In this document: positions 38,252 to 50,776 of the stretch, piece after piece
Layout of the letters: each line of letters starts with the position of its first letter
How positions within the stretch are numbered: the stretch's first letter is position 1
Notes under the pieces: generated by a model
What the model was told of the DNA's origin: nothing
Seen by the model: only the letters and a program-made list of their open reading frames with translations
The model's database searches: none
Origin: Polytrichum commune
Lineage: Eukaryota; Streptophyta; Polytrichopsida; Polytrichales; Polytrichaceae
Assembly (NCBI GenBank): GCA_950295325.1
Contig: OX485803.1
Location: 15,934,001 to 15,998,000 of the forward strand
Reading direction: 5' to 3'
DNA: 64,000 nucleotides
Translations under genes and position numbers: made by a program

Positions 38252-40239
38252 ATGTCTTGCGGCTGTGGGTGCTGCCCCAAGTGCGGCTGCCGCGCCACCT
38301 GCACGTAAGACGACGGCTATCACCGGCGCTCAGGCCCCTCGAGTGGTATCTCGCGTAGATCTTTCGTCAGAATCAGAAGTGGTGGGAGCTTAGTTTCAGA
38401 AGAATTGAAAGGTGGCAGTTTAGTTTAGTTTAGTGGCGGTCACTGGAGGTTGAGAGTAGGCTTATGGTACACGGTGTTATGGAGTAATTTGTGATGAAGC
38501 CGGGGAATTGGCTCAGGAATCAGCGGCGGACGCAGCGACGTGTGTGTGTGTGTGTGTGAGGGCGAGATTTGTTGGTGTTGTTTTATGTTGGTTATGAGAG
38601 GCTGGAGAGGATTTTAGTATGGTTTGAGTCTTTGGATTCTCATGGGAGGTTGCTGGTGTGCTTGTGTGTGACAGCTGCAACCGGAATTCGTGGTTGAACG
38701 AGAACATGGCAGGATACAGGTATACTTCTCTCCATCAGATCATGCTCATGGTTTGATATTAGAGGAAACTGAGGAGAAGACTCTGAATTTTTTATACATG
38801 TCTGCTCTTAGCCTGCCATACAGGTAGATAGGTAGGTGATTAGACATGCATATCTCGCCCTGTGATACATGGCCAGATCATCCGTCATGCTCATAGTTTG
38901 CTCTGGTTTGCGAGGAAATTGAGCAAAGTCCAAGAGGTCGTGCTCGGTCTCCATGTCTTCCATGCAGGAAGATTTGAAACTTGATGGCCAGATCATAACG
39001 ATGCTCATAGTTTGGTTTGATTTGACTCTCACATCTCAAGTCTTTATGTCCGGTTTTAGCCTAATACCATCCATGCAGGAGATTAGCCCGAAATTAGAAA
39101 CGTATAGCTCGCCCTGTCATGGCCAAATTATGATGCTGACGATCACGTGTTGAGAGGAAATTTAGGAACGCTGCATTTGAATTCATTGTCTATGCATCTT
39201 TGTATGGCTAACATGATGCGCTTTGTGGTTGTGGTGTATGTCATAAACTACAGCAACATGATGACCGTGGCCGGAGAGACCGGCAAGTGCGGAAACTGCA
39301 ACTGCCCCGCAGGGACCTGCGCCAAGGAAGGCTCGAGCGAGTCTTTCTTCTCCGTAGCCGGTGAGAACGGCGGCAAGTGCGGCAACTGTGACTGCCCCGC
39401 AGGCACCTGTGCCAAGGAGGGATCCGGCCAGTCTTCCTACTTCTCTGTCGCCGGTGAGACCGGCAAGTGCGGAAGCAACTGCAACTGCCCTGCTGGTAAG
39501 TCCATACAACAACAACACCTCTCTCTCTCTCTCTCTCTCTCCAAATTCCCCCGGGCTAATTCTGGAAATTCAATATTTGCGTACTTCTCACGCATCCATC
39601 ACGGCACCTTCCATGGGTTAGGTTGTTAACGAGTCCTTCGCTATTAGAAGCTGAAACAATGCATTCTTTTCGCTAACCCATGATTTCACTGACACTAATA
39701 CCGTATAGTGATGTCTAGTTCAACACTTTGAGTGCTGATTTCTACGCAAGAACCAACATGTGAATAGAACACGTGGCTCTTATTTTTTACTTCCAAGAGA
39801 GACAAGTTGTAGCATGAATAAGGAATTCTAGAACTAGAAATTCAGTTCTTGCGTGCTTCCAAGTTCATATACATCCATCACAGCACCTTTCATGGGTTTA
39901 GGTTGGTAGCGATCGAGTTTCTGGCTTGCCAAAAGCTTTCATACAGCTCTTTTTTTTTCATTAGCCTCCTGATTTCGATACTCAAATTCTGTCTCCTCCA
40001 TGAAGTTGTAGCAAGAATCAGAAATTCGGAACAGAGTAGATATGCTCGACCTCATGATGACTTGGCAGAGGCTTTACTTGATTGAGCGAGTTTTGGTGTT
40101 TTGTGATGTTGGCTGAAATTAATGAAAAAGTGAACTGATGAATTGGGGAATTATGGCAGGAACCTGCGTAAAGGAGGGATCCAACACCGGCAAGTGCGGC
40201 AACTGTGACTGCCCAGCCGGCACCTGCGCCAAGGAATAG
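38252..40239 (+). CDS. Metallothionein-like protein with four repeated Cys modules (3 exons)
   Basis: Predicted exons 38252-38304, 39254-39495 and 40160-40239 join with GT-AG introns (donors GTAAGA and GTAAGT) into a 124-aa protein with 23 cysteines. Exon 1 gives a compact Cys-rich head (Cys 3, 5, 7, 8, 11, 13, 17). Then come four modules of the form C-x2/3-C-x-C-P-A-G-T-C-x-K-E, at about residues 30-43, 60-73, 90-104 and 111-124. Modules 1-3 each follow a VAGE spacer, and module 4 a short SNTG linker. Cys-rich clusters of this kind bind d10 metals (Cu, Zn, Cd) through thiolates in the cytosol; that role is inferred. The plant type 1-4 metallothionein layouts I know do not have four such modules. 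The upstream frame is open but has no in-frame ATG, so 38252 is the start. Intron phases are 2 and 1, and the second intron splits module 3. The gene is convergent with the APR-like gene. Confidence 0.9.
38700..39160 (+). repeat. Diverged tandem units inside metallothionein intron 1
   Basis: Three imperfect units share the phrases CCAGATCAT, ATGCTCATAGTTTG and CTCGCCCTGT, with GCAGGA or a close variant between them. The spacing is roughly 110-150 bp. They lie wholly inside intron 1, so the reading frame is not affected. Confidence 0.6.
39569..39905 (+). repeat. Direct repeat inside metallothionein intron 2
   Basis: A stretch of about 60 bp near 39569-39627 recurs at about 39839-39905. Shared strings include CATCCATCAC, GGCACCTT or AGCACCTT, and CATGGGTT(T)AGGTTG. 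A CT microsatellite sits just before the first copy (about 39518-39541). Confidence 0.6.
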
Positions 40240-42042
40240 AGTGATGGACACCATGATCGTCCCGTGTAGTTAGAGGGGAGGCCCTACTGTTTCTTGCTGT
40301 ACCATTAACAGTGTGAAAAGAATCACATAGAAGAAACTGAAAAAACCTTTGAATTGCAGAATAATACTAGCAGCGGCCCCGCGAGTGACGAGAATCACTG
40401 AGGCAGGCTGTTCATGAAATTGCACAATACCGCCGTGGTCCGTCCGAAAAAATACAGCCAGTTGCTGCTCTGATGCTAATTGCCCTCGATGAAGTGGCCT
40501 CTTTGTGTGACCTGTCGAGATATCATGTGTACATAGTGGCAACTGGAATACATATTGTTTCGTAAAACCAAGTCCTCTTCCTCATCGCACTCATTGTCCT
40601 GAAAATCTATTTTTTTGTCCTGAATGGGATTGTGTGGGATCTTTCGTCCTATAATTATCTTTTTGTCCTGAATGAGGTCGTGTCGGATTGCAGTTTGGTA
40701 CTGGTACGTGATGAGTTGTTGGCTGGCTGCATGGAAATCTGCCTTCTGGGCGCATGCGTGTCAGTGTCAGACTAGGGATGTTAACTTCTTACCAAAGATG
40801 GGTAAAGTTCTAGGAATGAATTGCAAGTCCTAAAACCTTGGCAGAAGATGAGTAGAACACTAAACAACGTGACTACCACCATAATTTCTTGCAGGGAAGG
40901 ATGTTGGATATCCATGAACTCCAAGCTTAAGGAGTGGGTGTTGGTGTGTATTTGTTCGGCTTCTTGACTTAATCGGACACCTACATTTGATTGATGGGTG
41001 TTGGTGTGTATTTGTTCGGAGTATAAAAGAACTTTTTTAAAAGAGATTGGACTACATCTTCAAATTTAATTAACTACTACACACTCAATAGTGACACAAT
41101 TGCGAGGACCTATGTATTTGGTTAAGAAATCAACAAACATGCACTTTCAAGAACCATAACTGACTAAGGGGAGGTCCAATTTTATATCTGAATTTTGCTG
41201 ATGCGTCATTGTAGATTTGCTAATGCAACACAAATTTTGTTACGTAAATCCGATCAATAGAAGTTGGAGAACATGAAAAATGAACAGAATAACACTATGC
41301 AACTTGCATTGTGGAACTATCTGCTTCCTTATAATAGACAACTGCTTGCAATGCACAAGCCCATGCTGCAATCAGATCCCATCATATACATGAATCAAGT
41401 ATCTCAAGCTTACTGCCACTTGCGCAGTTTTCATTTTGAATATGTTGACCTCACCTAAACAATGCATCAGGAGACTTGAATCAAGTAATGTATACTACAA
41501 TACCGTCAAGTATGTTAACTACAGTACTATCATGTGGATAAGGACAAAGAAAACCTGTTGATGATAAGCATGGAGGGAACACGTTGACAGTTGCATCACA
41601 CTGTCCATTGGTTGCAACCTCCGCAAGGTTCGGCATACTCCTTGAAGTACAGAAGATACATCCACTTGTTTACATTGTTGTATAACAAAACATAACAAAA
41701 TGACAAAATAAAACACAAAAAACGCTTCTCCTGCTAATGTGCATTTAAAAATCCTTCCACAACAGTAGAAATCTGCTGTGAACCATAACACTTTTTATCT
41801 GCCAGAGCAGGGATTGTGATTCCCAAACCAACCAACCGACCTACACTGCAAGGTGGCTGAATAATAGGACAACACTGATATGAGGATTACAATTTCATGT
41901 TCTTAAATTGAATGTACAAGTGATGAGACCGCATGAACCGTTGAAGTGGAAGCCATTTTAACACTTAAGCAGGATGAAGTGCAGCTAAACTCTACAGGCT
42001 TTTGTAGCCAACCACAACTGGTTCTACAAATAATAGAGGCTG
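40240..42042. other. Intergenic space between two convergent genes
   Basis: It holds the 3' regions of the metallothionein-like gene and the APR-like gene and one partial family D repeat. No further gene is visible. Confidence 0.5.
40930..41262 (+). repeat. Dispersed repeat family D, partial copy downstream of metallothionein gene
   Basis: It matches 46390-46720 in GGACCTATGTATTT, ATCAACAAACATGCACTT and GGGGAGGTCCAATTTT-like strings, ending in TAGATTTGCTAATGCAACAC. Confidence 0.6.
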
Positions 42043-45000
42043 TTACAACACCCGATTGCTTCTATGAAGGAAAATATTATCAACGTTCTGTTTCCTGCCA
42101 ATGTCATAAACCTCATCTGAAGGTCCAGCTCGACTTGAGCTACTCTCCGCAATAGCCATTGAACTGGATGGTGCAAGTTGCCGTGGCCACCCTGCAACTG
42201 ATATACTACTGCCTGCTGTGCTGCCAATGTGAGGCTCTCCCTTTGCGCCTTCTGCACCTTCAACTACACGGCTTGAACTTCCTGGAGAAGAGATTCGGTC
42301 AGAGGATGGAACAGGAAGGTTTGGCCTCAAGGGTATTGCTTGGTTCCTTCTCCTTTCCCAATGCTTTTTCACCCTTGACACCAATATAGGGACCACAATG
42401 AAAATAATCCGCAGGCCAAGGAACATGATAGCAAGACTCAAGTATGTATCATCCTGCAGCCACTTCTCTGGGGATATTGCCCAAGGGTAGGGACAAACTT
42501 CTTTGTTTTCATTGTCAGCATTATATACAAGCCTTGCAAAAGCACATTCCTCTCCTCTTCCCAAATGTCCTTCAGCAGCCCTCAGACCTGCAAAATAAGT
42601 CAACTCTATTTGATAAGTGGAAGTACTATGTCCAAAGGTAGGTGGAGCAATCAGGCACATATCAGATGACAAAGTAATACGTAGGTGTCAAACCACATTT
42701 CCAGCCAGAAAGACAAGATCTACAGCAGGATCACCTCACCTGTGTAGTTCTGATAAAAGTATATCAGTTTTTCCAGTGTCCGGGGCCCATAGTAGCGCAC
42801 TCTTGAAGTCCTACTGTGCATGAATAATATTGGAAAGCTGTGGACTCCATACTGGGATAATACACTGCCAAACCAGGCACCAGATAGCATTTAACAACAT
42901 TATGAGTTTTCCACCTTCCAGAATGAGTTTTCAGTATCCACAAAAGAAACCCCAACTGTATCTGATAAAGAGAGCTGACTCTTTGGGTATATATCTTTGA
43001 AAAAACAAACACAAGAGGCTTTATGGGTTAGTTATAATCCCTAGCCATCACAATAAGATAAAGAGGGAGAATGAGAGAAGACGCATAAACTGTAGAATAG
43101 AATCAGATGAACCTGTGGTATTAATTGCGGGTTAAGTAAATGATCAAATATGCAGATGGTTGTGCTCTGTAACAGTTCAAAACAAAGGAGGCAGCTCTAA
43201 ATGCAACTGTGTTCTATATGTTGGAAGCCAATTAATCATGAAATTGTATACCATAAACTATCATTCAAGAAATGCATGATAGTTGCTCCTTGTTGGAATG
43301 TGAATAAGGTGGATGAGGCTCACCTTGGTCGCACTGAGGATTCCTCGACAGCCACGTGATGGATTGCAGGAAATTTTGCAGAAAGGACATCATAAATAGG
43401 CCGCACATTTCTTGAAAAGGGGCACCAAGTAGCATAGTAGAGAACCGCCATGTATGTTCCATTGCTAGTATGAACTAAGTCCAATGCTTTTTCCAATGTG
43501 GTCTCATTCAGCTGCAAGACAGCCAATACACAATTATCAGCTTGTACTTCCATGCTTGTTTGTCACAATTTAGTCCTCTCCGCCAACTTCATCAATATCA
43601 GCTAAACAGAAACTGTTCAAGTGAGCAATGAACTCAGTACGAGTCTTGACAACCAACTAGGCTATAAGTCACAATAGCCTTATGATCTCCATACAATTCC
43701 CGTGCAAGTTGCAGTAATTTTAGACACCAAAGACCGATGATGCACAATGGGTTTTCAAGATCATGACAAACACTCTAGTCGAAACAAAATTATACCTCCA
43801 GACTCCCTATGCCTCTCCTTCACATTCTAGACACTTACTGCAACAATCGACTGAAGACCAAGGACCATCAAATACTAAACAGACCATTTGAAGACACCAT
43901 AAATTGTGAGCATCAGCTGGATGAAGCATGTATTAAAAAACCACCCCCAAATCTAGAACGTACAATATTGCCTGCACTCTTCTCCTTGACAATGGCCTCC
44001 AAGCTTCCACTCATAGCTTTGCAAGTTTAATTTTGTAACCTCTCTTGATTGCACAGAAGTACGAGACTGCCTTGAAGTCCGCTTATTAACTTATATTTTT
44101 AGTCCGCCAAAAGCATTGTCCAGTCTCTTCCTTTACATATTTCAGATACAAAAGACGCGGGATATACTCAGGCAAGTGAAAACCTCCCGCACTCAGCATT
44201 CAGACAGGAGTTGACTCTAATCCAAGCGACCATTCCCTTGCAAACTCCGGAATTCATTGAGACACATTATGGGTTCACACACTGCCAGGTCATCATTGTG
44301 TACAAGCTGGTCAACTCATATAATGGGAAAACACAGAGGGACTCAATGAGACTCTGTTCAGATAGGAGTTGACTCGAATCCAAGAAACCATAACTCTCGA
44401 GAAGTCTAGATTTCAATGAGAAACACATTATGGGTATACACTGCCATGTCACGACTGTGTACAAGCTGGTCGACTCATATAATGGATAAACAAAGAGGGG
44501 CCAAAAACAGGACACCCATATCACCCGCTCACTACACACATTCTATGTGTTGATGACCATTATGTGGAGGACTCATCTCATCTCTGCCCAATTCACAGCT
44601 GGGGCACCACAGTGAGCGTAACACCATCATGAACCATCGAACATTATCAAATCACTACGTAAAGCAAGTGATTGAATTCGTTAAGGGACATATTTATGAG
44701 CATAGTGCCAGGTCATCATTGTGTACAAGCTGGTAGACTCATATAATGGAAAACACAGAGGTCAGAAACAGAACAGCCATATCGCCCCACTCACACACAT
44801 TCTATATGTTGGTGACCATCATGTGGAAAACTCATATCATCTCTGCCCAATTCACAACTGGGGCACCACAGTGTGCGCATGAAGACCATCATGAACCATT
44901 AAAAACAATCAAGTACTACGTAGACCAGGTGATTGGATTATTATTCCCTCCTCACAATCTGAGTAACCCTAACGCAGGAGGTGAGGTATGGAATGCTACC

Positions 45001-45272
45001 TCCGCAACTCGAGGCGTGAGAGGATGAACGGCCTCAGGAGCATGCTGCTGAAGGTGCGGGCATTCTCTGGGAAGTGGACAGACAGATAACGGGAGCCGGA
45101 GTGCTAAGGTCTCTACCAACGTTGGTGCAGAACAGTGGGCAGGATGATGCTTGGACGATTCCTCCGCGGCAGCTATGGATAGATTCACATATACAAACAC
45201 ACACAAGAATCCATACAGATGAAGAAACTTGAAAGGTGATGAGTGTGAGCTCCGAGGATGGAAGTACATCAT
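42043..45272 (-). CDS. APRL: 5'-adenylylsulfate reductase-like (APR-like) membrane protein, 4 exons
   Basis: Exons on the minus strand are 45272-45000, 43511-43324, 42864-42740 and 42587-42043. They join in frame through GT-AG introns into a 376-aa protein. Residues 1-37 look like a signal peptide (hydrophobic core GFLCVFVYVNLSIAAA). Residues 92-195 form a thioredoxin fold with the active-site variant W-C-P-F-S (Cys121, Ser124), then YGVHSFP with the cis-Pro type loop. Residues about 244-265 are a single membrane helix followed by basic residues. The family (APR-like, related in fold to QSOX/PDI) lacks the sulfate-reductase catalytic domain, so a redox or folding role in the secretory pathway is likelier than sulfate assimilation. 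A CPFS site with only one Cys would favour mixed disulfides over full oxidoreductase turnover. The Ser-rich C-terminal tail (about 290-376) looks disordered. The MM start is the first Met of exon 1; either Met could be used. Confidence 0.92.
44200..44940 (-). repeat. Tandem duplications inside APR-like intron 1
   Basis: The string GTGTACAAGCTGGT, followed by a variant of CAACTCATATAATGG, occurs three times (about 44298, 44458 and 44720). The first two units also share the AGGAGTTGACTC lead-in at about 150-160 bp spacing. The last two share a longer tail, including TGCCCAATTCACA and GGGGCACCACAGTG, at about 260 bp spacing. All lie within the first intron (43512-44999). Confidence 0.8.
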
Positions 45273-46009
45273 GAAGTTGCACTTGCAACCTATCCCGGTC
45301 CTCTTCCCACTCTGTCCTTTAGTTGGTCACTCGTGATGATGTTTTCTTCTCCCAACTGTGACCACAAACAAACCCCTCACATCGCCCACCATCTTATCTT
45401 TTTCCCACCACCACCAGGATTACAGCCCCAAGCCAACAGCCAAATTCTTCGACATCTCTCTTCTCTCTCTCTCTCACCAAACCCTAACCCTCACACAATC
45501 ACCAAAAACCCCTGCCACTCCCCAAACAACCACTTCCAAACGCCTCAACCACAACTTCTTCTCTGCCACGCCCTTGTTACCCAAACACACGAAGAGATTT
45601 CGGTCCCCTCGCTCCTGCCGCGAAATGAAGAGCCTGAAACCCCAAACCCTGATGGCGTGCACATACGCTTGTTTCAAACCCAATTTTCTTGCACGATACG
45701 GTACTGTATTGCGAGAGACTGGATTCGGTGTGGAGCGGCGCAAGAGATTAATGCAGGAGGGAAACTGTGATGGAATTCGATGAGAATGGCGATGGCAACG
45801 TGATGGAGATCCGGATGCACGTGGGGAAGGCAAAGGAGGCACGCAACAAAAGCCAAGTGCGAGAAGATGGGCAGTATACCCACGCCGGAGCCTCGTACGC
45901 GTACGCGTAGTTTTTACGATCTGGTCTTTTGTACGCTATGAAATGTACGTATATTATTTCGTATAATGTATGCAAGCAGGCCTAATTCGCTTACATATCT
46001 TAAACGAGG
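45273..46009. other. Upstream region of the APR-like gene
   Basis: This is GC-richer than the flanks, with a CT tract (about 45452-45476) and a TACGCGTACGCGTA palindrome (45898-45911). Long overlapping frames on both strands are low-complexity. It probably contains the APR-like promoter and possibly an unrecognised transcript. Confidence 0.4.
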
Positions 46010-46389
46010 TATTTGAGTGGTGTGTGGTTAGGTGTGGATTTAAGATGTTGAGATACATGTTCAAAATGTGTGCACCATTTTAGGTTTAATAAGGGACACT
46101 AAGTGTTGTATTTAGTGTCACCAACTCTGTTTCTCCTGCTCAAAACTAATTGTACACCACATGTGTAGTATCACCAACACTAAATGCAAACTTAACATTA
46201 TTTCTCATTCTTTGTTAACATTTTTTGGGATTATAGATTTACAATGGTGGGATCCAAAATATACCAAACTTTGTTTCGATAAAAGTAAGTTGGGATGACA
46301 ATACTTGTAAACTTGTTCATAAGAAGTGTCATTACAAAAGTTACCATAGTGACAAGACATACCATAAGACATTAAATACAATACTTCGA

Positions 46390-46720
46390 GGAGTATTTGG
46401 GTGTTATCCCGTTATTTTTCTTAATTGGACACCCATATAATATCTCTTTGACATGTGATCAGGTGAGGATCAATGAACACAGATCATAAACACACATGTT
46501 CAAAAGACTCATTGCACTACGTCTTCAATTTTTATTCACTACTCTCACTCAATACTGAACGCAATCAGGAGGACCTATGTATTTAATTAATGAATCAACA
46601 AACATGCACTTCCAATACCCATAACTTAATCAAGGGAGGTCCAATTTTCACTATAATTTTTTGTTAATGTTTCATCATAGATTTGCTATTGCAACACAAC
46701 TAAAGACATAAATTTGATAA
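46390..46720 (+). repeat. Dispersed repeat family D, partial copy upstream of APR-like gene
   Basis: It opens GGGTGTTATCCCGTTATTTTTCTTAATTGG in variant form and then follows 40930-41262 closely. A further short fragment of the family occurs at 46010-46120. Confidence 0.6.
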
Positions 46721-46893
46721 CAAAAGATCTATAGAAAACCAAAAAAACAAACCACCATAGAACACATGCATACCTTACTCATCATACCTGGGGGACCTCT
46801 ATGATCATTTGATAAAACAAAAAAAACCAACACTTTGACGATCCCTAAGATATTCATATGACCTTTTAAGACTTTTGCGTCTGACCCACATAC

Positions 46894-47126
46894 ATGTATC
46901 CGGGGAGATTTTTGGGCATAATTGATTGAGGTCCTAGTGTTTCCAAGTCCAACCGGTTACATGTTGACATTTTTTGGGTTTTCTTTTTCTTTATAAAATT
47001 GAGGTGTGCTCTCTAAATTCCTCTAAAACGATGGTTACTTTTTGTGAAGTCTTGAACTTCAACCGGTTATTCTCAAACTCAAACCGGTTCATCTTGTAAC
47101 TAGCGGTCGGGTCTCCTTGTTCATTG
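46894..47126 (+). mobile_element. hAT-like MITE, CARTG family, copy 5
   Basis: The same interior as the other copies lies between 8-bp duplications CCACATAC (46886-46893, 47127-47134). The ends are ATGTATCCGGGGAGA and TCTCCTTGTTCATTG. Confidence 0.8.
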
Positions 47127-47403
47127 CCACATACCCTAAGTTTGGACACTTTGTGACAATATTATATCCAAAAGACCAAGAGCAAATCATACTTTGATTG
47201 GTGTGAATTGCATACCTAGCTTGGCCACAAATAATAATACAAGTATATCTCAAGTACAAATTGAGGAAAACTTGAAATTGTTGATGTGGCATGTCGAATG
47301 AACAACAATTGTTAACTTACAACATATATTGCACGCTTGACATATTAACATAAGATGTTCACTAAATAGACTCGTTAGTGTGGTCTTTGAACGATGGGAT
47401 TTA

Positions 47404-47688
47404 CTCCCTCCATCTCAAAATGATTGTCTTGTCTCCCGGATTTTTTTTGTCTCAAAATGATAGTCTAGTTTATTTGCCCGGCTAGAAATTTGAAGTTCAA
47501 AGTCAAATATTGTCGCGTCAAACTTTCATCATTAAGAAGTCTTTCAACACCACAACTTTGGGGGGTGTTTCGGAGTCGTTGTTGTTTCTGGTTTTAAGAG
47601 TCATACTTACAACTACTCGGTCAATGGTTAGCAGGCCTTAATCTTGCCAAAGTTAGGAACACGGACAATCATTTTAGAACGGAGGGAG
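47404..47688. mobile_element. Stowaway-like MITE
   Basis: It is 285 bp with ends CTCCCTCCATCTCAAAATGA and TCATTTTAGAACGGAGGGAG, and TA on both sides. CTCCCTCC ends with TA duplication are the Stowaway (Tc1/mariner) signature. Confidence 0.9.
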
Positions 47689-49815
47689 TACTATATTGAC
47701 TTGTGGTTCCAACTTACATAAAATTACTCAGCAGGTTCATGATGGTCTTTTTTCAAAGAAAGAGACTGTGATTAAAAAACTATGATAATGTATAGTTGTT
47801 TGTCTCCCATAAATAGAGGAGCCCAATATTAAAGGAGAACTATGCTCATGTGATATTTGATCCCATGAAATGCAACCAAGGAGCTTTGCAATGTTGTGTA
47901 TTGAGATGAAGTCAGTCCCCTCTATTGATGTGTGGAGTTGTATAAGTATGTTTGTTACTACACCAAATATTGCATTTAGTGTCACCAATTTTATTTGTCG
48001 TGCTAAAAACTAATTGTAAACCGCCCGTGTAGTGTTGCCAACATTTATTTGTCATTCCTAATAAAGTTTTTTTGGGCATTATAGATTTAAAATGTTGCAA
48101 TCATTATCACTTACTAAGAGATTTTTTCATCCAAACTACAATCATTTGTGACAATATTTCATCACAAAATGTTAGGATGTAGAATATACCAAAACAAAGT
48201 AAGTTGGGATGATAGTATTTGTAAACTCATTCATAATTAGTGTCATTAGAAAAGTTATCACAATGACAAGGATAACCGTGTCACACTAGATACAATACTT
48301 AGTGTAGTGTGTGAGTGTGTTTTCTTACTTATTTTACTACAATAATATTTTTACATTAATGTTGGTTCAATATTATAGTTACTATTACAAGAAATGTAAG
48401 TATTCTCAAAATGCCAAGATTTGTGTTAGTCTCACTAATGAGCCTATTTAGTGTAGAAGCACTTTGGCATGCAACATCAACCACATCAAATCATGGCAAC
48501 CTCATAATGATTTAAATCTAGAGTAGAGGTGCCCATAACCGATCACTTAAGAGATGATAAACTAGATGTGGAGAAGTATAAGGCGGTGCAATACTATGGA
48601 TTTTGAAGCTAAAAGCTGGCCTCAATGTCTAAAATTTGCCATAACCGCTCATCTTCATCGCTTATCCCTCCTCACCTTAGCATTCAAAACGAGGACATGT
48701 GTCATGGCACTATTGGTTCTAGCTTGATATAAATTTAGTCCCAACCTGTTCAAAATTCCAATACCCTATAGATTGCCAATGGGGCCCTTATCGGGAATAG
48801 GTGTCTCTACTATATACACAACAGAGCTTGTGACGGTGGTGGCAGGAGTCTATGCAAGATGGACACATGTCCAACTAGCTTTCCAAAGAAAACAAGGCCA
48901 TTTGCCAAAAATTCTCCAAAACAAACATGTGACAGAAGAAGGAAGAAACAAATAGAAAAAGGAAGGGACTACAAGTGCGAAAAGTGGATATTGTGGGTGG
49001 AACCTAGAGGGAGGCGGCGGGCATGAAGCTAAGGTGGCAACATGACAAAGTAGGACAATTTAATTAAGATGAAAAACTTCAAAAATTCTTTGTGTTTTTA
49101 TTAAGAGCTCCATGGGAGCATGGTGGCGGGTCATGGGGGGATTTATGAGCATGGACATGGGGATGGACATACATGCATGTGGTAGGTATACACATGCATG
49201 AGCATATGGTTGCATGGGTGCATGGCTATATGGAACTCATATTTAAGTAGATGTGGACATAATTTCAAAACTTGGATTTGTTGGTTGCTTCAATTCTATG
49301 AGATGGATTTGCCAATACACATTTGATATACCTGAATTTTTATGGGAGGTATGTGAATCCTTATTGTTTACTTGAATGCTATGCCATTAAAATATGATGT
49401 AAAATAATTAAGATTTTTATTTTTATTTAAAATATATGTAATCAAATGCTAAAAATGGAAATGTGATAAAAATGCTATAATATTATCATAATCAACTTTG
49501 CATATTCTATCAAAGGATCCTACCATATAATATTATTGTAGGATCCTACAATAGAAATCAACATGTTAAAATTATGGGACTTGGAGTTAGTTCACTTTTA
49601 CTTAAATATCAATTATGGGGTTGGGTTCATCCTGGATATCAATTCATATATCACTGAATTTCCATGAGATACATTTTCATTTCCCATCTCTACGCATGAG
49701 CCACAAAACATTACACAATTGCAAGTGAAAATAAGTATATCAACTAAAATAGGCTCATACTATTATAAATACCTTTTTGTGAACCAAATGATGCAATGGT
49801 TGAGGTAAGAAGAAT
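47689..49815. other. AT-rich interval without a recognised gene
   Basis: No gene is visible. Around 46110-46360 and 47950-48300, similar phrases (TTTAGTGTCACCAA, ACTAATTGTA) indicate a further diverged repeat of about 250 bp. Confidence 0.45.
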
Positions 49816-49818
49816 TTA

Positions 49819-50156
49819 GGGCCACTTTACACATAAGACTGAAGGCCCGTGACCATTGCATTCTAAGATCTCTCAAATTGGTTGATAAGGCAAAGACCGT
49901 CCAAGTCCATGTCACACCAGAAGGTAAAAACCTAAGGGCCCAGAGAAATATAATGGATGAAAAACCTACATGAATTCCTGCATGGTAAACTAGAAATAAT
50001 GTTTCGTGGTCTACCGGAATTTGCGTCAAGCCCACCTCCAAGAGGTAGGTATGATGCAAATTTTGGTAGACCATGTCAATGTACAAACTTTGGATGAGAA
50101 TCATAGGCCCTTGTAATAACATGGTCATGACCCTTGACTCTTGTGTGAAGTGGCCC
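49819..50156 (-). mobile_element. Harbinger-like MITE, TTA family, short copy
   Basis: It is 338 bp, starts GGGCCACTTTACACATAAG, ends TTGTGTGAAGTGGCCC, and has TTA on both sides (49816-49818, 50157-50159). It is a shorter subfamily related to the 26417 copy. Confidence 0.85.
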
Positions 50157-50776
50157 TTAGATGGTCAAACAACCAACGAAAATACTGCACATATGAAGTG
50201 TTTTAAAGAGACATTCAGAAGAGATTTCTTTATCAATTACTCACCCCAATTTATTAGTATGCGATCAACACATGAAAGTTGTGATCACAAGCAACTACAA
50301 TAATATGTAAGTAATTGCAACAAGGCTATATAAATTTGAGTCACTCTGACAAACCATGCAAATGTTGATGATTCTCTATCTCCTGTGCTGATTCTTCCTG
50401 ATCATATACTCGACCTGATCATATTCTTGAACAAAATGTAAGTGAGTACGCTAACTTTTACTTGGATTGCTTTATGAAAGCCAACGAATTTGACTTGTAT
50501 GACTTTCATCAGTATTTTACACACAAGAAATCAGGTAAGTGTTTGCTAGGGCTTTCCACCCACGTGAAAAATCGACTAAACTATGCAACAATTCAATAGA
50601 CTCATATGAACTTATCTCTTGAATCTCCTTGGTGGTAATCGTACTTTGATCACCTCTTGCAATTGTTCCATTTATACCAAATGAAACATAAAAACCCTCA
50701 TATGCAACTTTTCACATATGTTTAGTGTTGCGGTGCTGCAGAAGCTTGTCTTGCTTCAAATTTGTGCGAGTTTGCA

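Noticed and set aside
37781-38308. 175-aa frame ending with the metallothionein exon 1
   Set aside because: It is in frame with exon 1 but has no upstream ATG. The upstream part is promoter and GA-rich leader, so the protein starts at 38252.
39183-39518. 111-aa minus-strand frame over the metallothionein exon 2
   Set aside because: It is the antisense shadow of the GC-rich Cys-module exon, with no splice logic or conserved motif of its own.
42159-42641. Plus-strand frames over the APR-like last exon
   Set aside because: Antisense shadows. The minus-strand frame joins the thioredoxin exons with correct phases.
45358-45783. 141-aa and 170-aa plus-strand frames upstream of the APR-like gene
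   Set aside because: Thr/Pro/Ser-rich low-complexity products from a CT-rich promoter-like region; no recognisable domain.
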